Shown here: positions 62,123-64,000 of the stretch, piece after piece | Numbering within the stretch: the first letter of the stretch is position 1 | How the letters are laid out: each line of letters opens with the position of its first letter | The notes under the pieces: generated by a model | The model's database searches: none | Told to the model about the DNA's origin: nothing | Seen by the model: only the letters and a program-made list of their open reading frames with translations | Source of the DNA: Wocania_A sp965224845 | Lineage (GTDB): Bacteria; Bacteroidota; Bacteroidia; Flavobacteriales; Flavobacteriaceae | Length of the DNA: 64,000 nt | Assembly: GCA_965224845.1 (NCBI GenBank) | Contig: CBDDAJ010000035.1 | Span: forward strand, 3,595-67,594 | Direction: 5' to 3' | Made by a program: the position numbers and the translations under genes

Positions 62123-63138
62123 TTTTCAATATTAATAAACGGAATCCAAGCTTGATACAGGTTTTCATTTTTTTTAAACTCAGGTTTTAAGTCAGATAAG
62201 TATTCATACTGATTATTAATATTTTTCAGTCCTATTCCCAGAGATTTAACTGTAGACTCAATTCGTTTATTAATATTATTTTCAACCTGAATACCTCCTG
62301 TGACAGAATTGATATTGATCACTATTTTTTTGTCTTTATAAAGTGCATTATGCTTAAAAACATTCTCTAGTAGTATTTGAATAGAAAAAGGGATAATTTT
62401 TTTGTTTAAATCTGCATCTTCTATATTATAATTGATAACAAACTTTTCTCCAAAACGTGCTAATTGTAAAAACTCATAATCTTTAATGAAAGATAACTCC
62501 TCATCAACAGTTACAGTAAGCTTATCTCTAATCTCAAGAATATATCGGTAGGTATTAGCTAGTCGTTCTGTAAACTCTTGAGATTTTATAGGATCAATAC
62601 TAATTAAAGGCACCAATACACTTAGGCTATTAAAAAAGTAATGAGGGCTAACTTGATTTTTTAGCACTTTAAGTTCAGCTTGAATTTTCTCGTGTTTAAG
62701 CTTCTCTACCAGTAACAAAGCTTCCTGCAATTGCTTTTCTTTTTCTTTTCTTTGTGTTATATCTATAATAACCGCTAAAGCATAAATTTCGTTTTCTCTT
62801 TTATAATAGTTTAAACTAATCTCAACAGGAAATGTATGTGCATCTTTATGCAACCCCATAACTTCTACTCCAATGCCATGGGGTCTCTTCCTTGGATACT
62901 TAACATAACTATTTCGAAGAGGGACATGTTCTTTCCTCCCTGCCTTAGGCATAAGCACTTCTACTTTTTTACCTATTAGTTCATTTTCTCTATAGCCAAA
63001 CATTTGCTCGGTAATTGGATTTACCATAACAATGTTTCCTGTTTTATTAGTTAAAACCCAGGATTCTGTAGCGGTATTAAAAATAGTTTTAAAAAAATCT
63101 TCAGTATATAAATCTAAATTTGCTGGATTAGAAATCAT
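62119..63138 (-). CDS. PAS-domain histidine kinase (LytS/YehU type)
   Basis: A 339-residue soluble protein. A PAS domain covers residues ~15-130 (ESWVLTNKTGNIVMVNPITEQMFGY, FPVEISLNYYKRENEIYALAVI). A coiled coil (EKEKQLQEALLLVEKLKHEK) leads to the kinase: LKNQVSPHYFFNSLSVLVPL with the His and IPFSIQILLENVFKHNALYKD with the N-box. The glycine-rich ATP lid is weak (GIGLKNI). It starts 4 bases after the T9SS cargo gene, so the two are probably co-transcribed. Confidence 0.87.
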   Translation of the reverse strand: MISNPANLDLYTEDFFKTIFNTATESWVLTNKTGNIVMVNPITEQMFGYRENELIGKKVEVLMPKAGRKEHVPLRNSYVKYPRKRPHGIGVEVMGLHKDAHTFPVEISLNYYKRENEIYALAVIIDITQRKEKEKQLQEALLLVEKLKHEKIQAELKVLKNQVSPHYFFNSLSVLVPLISIDPIKSQEFTERLANTYRYILEIRDKLTVTVDEELSFIKDYEFLQLARFGEKFVINYNIEDADLNKKIIPFSIQILLENVFKHNALYKDKKIVININSVTGGIQVENNINKRIESTVKSLGIGLKNINNQYEYLSDLKPEFKKNENLYQAWIPFINIEN

Positions 63139-63142
63139 TATT

Positions 63143-64000
63143 TTAATTTTTAACTAATTTAATAGAATTACCTCTTAATCTTAAAAAATATATTCCTTTA
63201 TTAAGCTTAGAATTTAGATGAATGCTATATTCTATAGTATTTTTAGTTTCTTTTATATAAGCTTCTGTTTCAATCTTTTTTCCTATGACATCATAAATTA
63301 CTGGTACATCTTTTTTATATTTATAAAAGTCCTTACCTGTTTTATTAATCTTTACAGTAACTCTATTAGTTATTGGATTAGGAAAAACATCTATTTTATT
63401 AGAAATATCTTTTTTTTTCACATTTAAAATATTCCCTAGATAATTTGAATCAAAATATGCTCTGATATCATTGTTTTCTATACTAGATGTTTTTTTGTTA
63501 TAAATTAAAAATGCGGCAACATCTCCATGCATGCTTTTTACCCCATCGCTACCTTTAGTTTTAAAAAGAGATAATAAATACCCAACTTTAAAGATTCCTG
63601 TACCAGAGTTAACCCCATTAGATGTATCTATACCATTTATATATGAAGTTATATTACCTGATGCATCTCTATGTATTTCTATAAGCTGCCATTGATTTAA
63701 TTGTACCGCATTAGAGGTTGTTACCTGAACCACTGGACTTGGAGGCGAAGTGTTACCCACTCTAAGTATAATCGAATTATTAGATACTCGATGAGTAGCG
63801 TAATGAGCTCCTAATCCGAAATAAGACCAATTGCCAGTGATTGTTTGATCTATTGGTTTGGCTAAAAGAAATATAGAAAATGCTCCTGATAAACTTACCA
63901 CATCTGAGCCTTCAATTTCTAAATATTTATCTTGTACAAAAGTGCCATAGGCTCCTCCTCCCCTAACACAGGGTTTACCATTTATACAATCACTAACATA
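63143..64000 (-). CDS. Type IX secretion cargo with LamG-like domain (partial, 5' end beyond window)
   Basis: The open frame continues to the right edge without a start, so the N-terminus is missing. At least 285 residues are seen. The visible part has a LamG-like fold (KYLEIEGSDVVSLSGAFSIFLLA, LNQWQLIEIHRDASGNITSYINGID). It ends in a T9SS type A sorting domain: IDVFPNPITNRVTVKINKTG, KGIYFLRLRGNSIKLVKN. Such proteins cross the outer membrane by the type IX system. It lies upstream of the PAS kinase. Confidence 0.88.
   Translation of the reverse strand, partial: YVSDCINGKPCVRGGGAYGTFVQDKYLEIEGSDVVSLSGAFSIFLLAKPIDQTITGNWSYFGLGAHYATHRVSNNSIILRVGNTSPPSPVVQVTTSNAVQLNQWQLIEIHRDASGNITSYINGIDTSNGVNSGTGIFKVGYLLSLFKTKGSDGVKSMHGDVAAFLIYNKKTSSIENNDIRAYFDSNYLGNILNVKKKDISNKIDVFPNPITNRVTVKINKTGKDFYKYKKDVPVIYDVIGKKIETEAYIKETKNTIEYSIHLNSKLNKGIYFLRLRGNSIKLVKN

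Noticed and set aside
1..64000. A parS site, tRNA, rRNA or replication origin
   Set aside because: I saw no parS-like palindrome near parAB, no cloverleaf-like sequence and no rRNA. gyrB, recF and parAB alone do not show an origin here, and dnaA is absent.

Overview
The window is a stretch of chromosome from a member of the Bacteroidota, most likely a marine-type gliding Flavobacteriaceae. The evidence is a low G+C content (about one third by eye), frequent lipoprotein signals of the SCK/SCGS type, a GldI homologue, a C-terminal type IX secretion (T9SS) sorting domain, a SecDF fusion, 7TM-AraC and LytTR regulators, and promoters of the TTG-N19..21-TAnnTTTG kind. No rRNA, tRNA, CRISPR array, insertion sequence or prophage was seen. 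Nearly all genes have close equivalents in ordinary flavobacterial core gene clusters.

Layout. 1-3610: the end of a probable methylmalonyl-CoA mutase small subunit, two lipoproteins of unknown function, and the mutase large subunit. 3637-8587: a membrane-anchored AraC-type regulator, an outer-membrane beta-barrel receptor and a PHP-domain lipoprotein, with a two-copy direct repeat plus an inverted copy upstream of the receptor. 8652-11420: an M16 peptidase, divergent from 11599-17334, the cluster parA-parB-DUF5683-dapB-lepB-WbqC-DUF6122. 17341-24534 (minus strand): a long run of a TPR protein, ribH, two paralogous small membrane proteins, mutL, two rhomboids, a four-helix-bundle protein and an EEP-family protein. 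24674-28096: recF, an apparent two-gene insertion (lipoprotein metallopeptidase and a first lgt) and a DUF721 gene. 28194-33786: two cold-shock genes, ndk, a DHH phosphoesterase, gldI, a double-domain prolyl isomerase, the second lgt, a DUF192 lipoprotein and a VOC protein. 33813-35141: a redox cassette (HxlR regulator, nitroreductase, ABM monooxygenase) with overlapping divergent promoters. 35225-47810: secDF, a small secreted protein, mdh, DUF6588, gyrB, a dipeptide epimerase, asnB, DUF2911 and queE. 48063-49682: two secreted proteins that share a leader module and a promoter but have different C-terminal domains. 49684-56930: a lipoprotein RidA, a HerA-like ATPase, a YitT protein, a hydrolase, rluF, a membrane LytTR regulator, and small secreted and VOC proteins. 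56939-64000: two LytTR/LytS-type two-component systems, one with a 14-blade periplasmic propeller, and a T9SS cargo protein running off the right edge.

The most striking anomaly is a cluster of about 13 single-base insertions between 11944 and 14013 that breaks parA, parB, the DUF5683 gene and dapB. Each can be read as one extra base in a run of identical bases, and removing them restores four full-length conserved proteins. No other gene in the window is broken. This looks like a local sequencing or assembly fault rather than biology.

I did not find a clear new multi-gene system. The best candidates for undescribed biology are the 7TM-AraC/receptor/PHP locus with its repeat operator, the lipoprotein metallopeptidase plus extra Lgt inserted beside recF, the leader-sharing secreted protein pair, and the two sensor loci at the right end.
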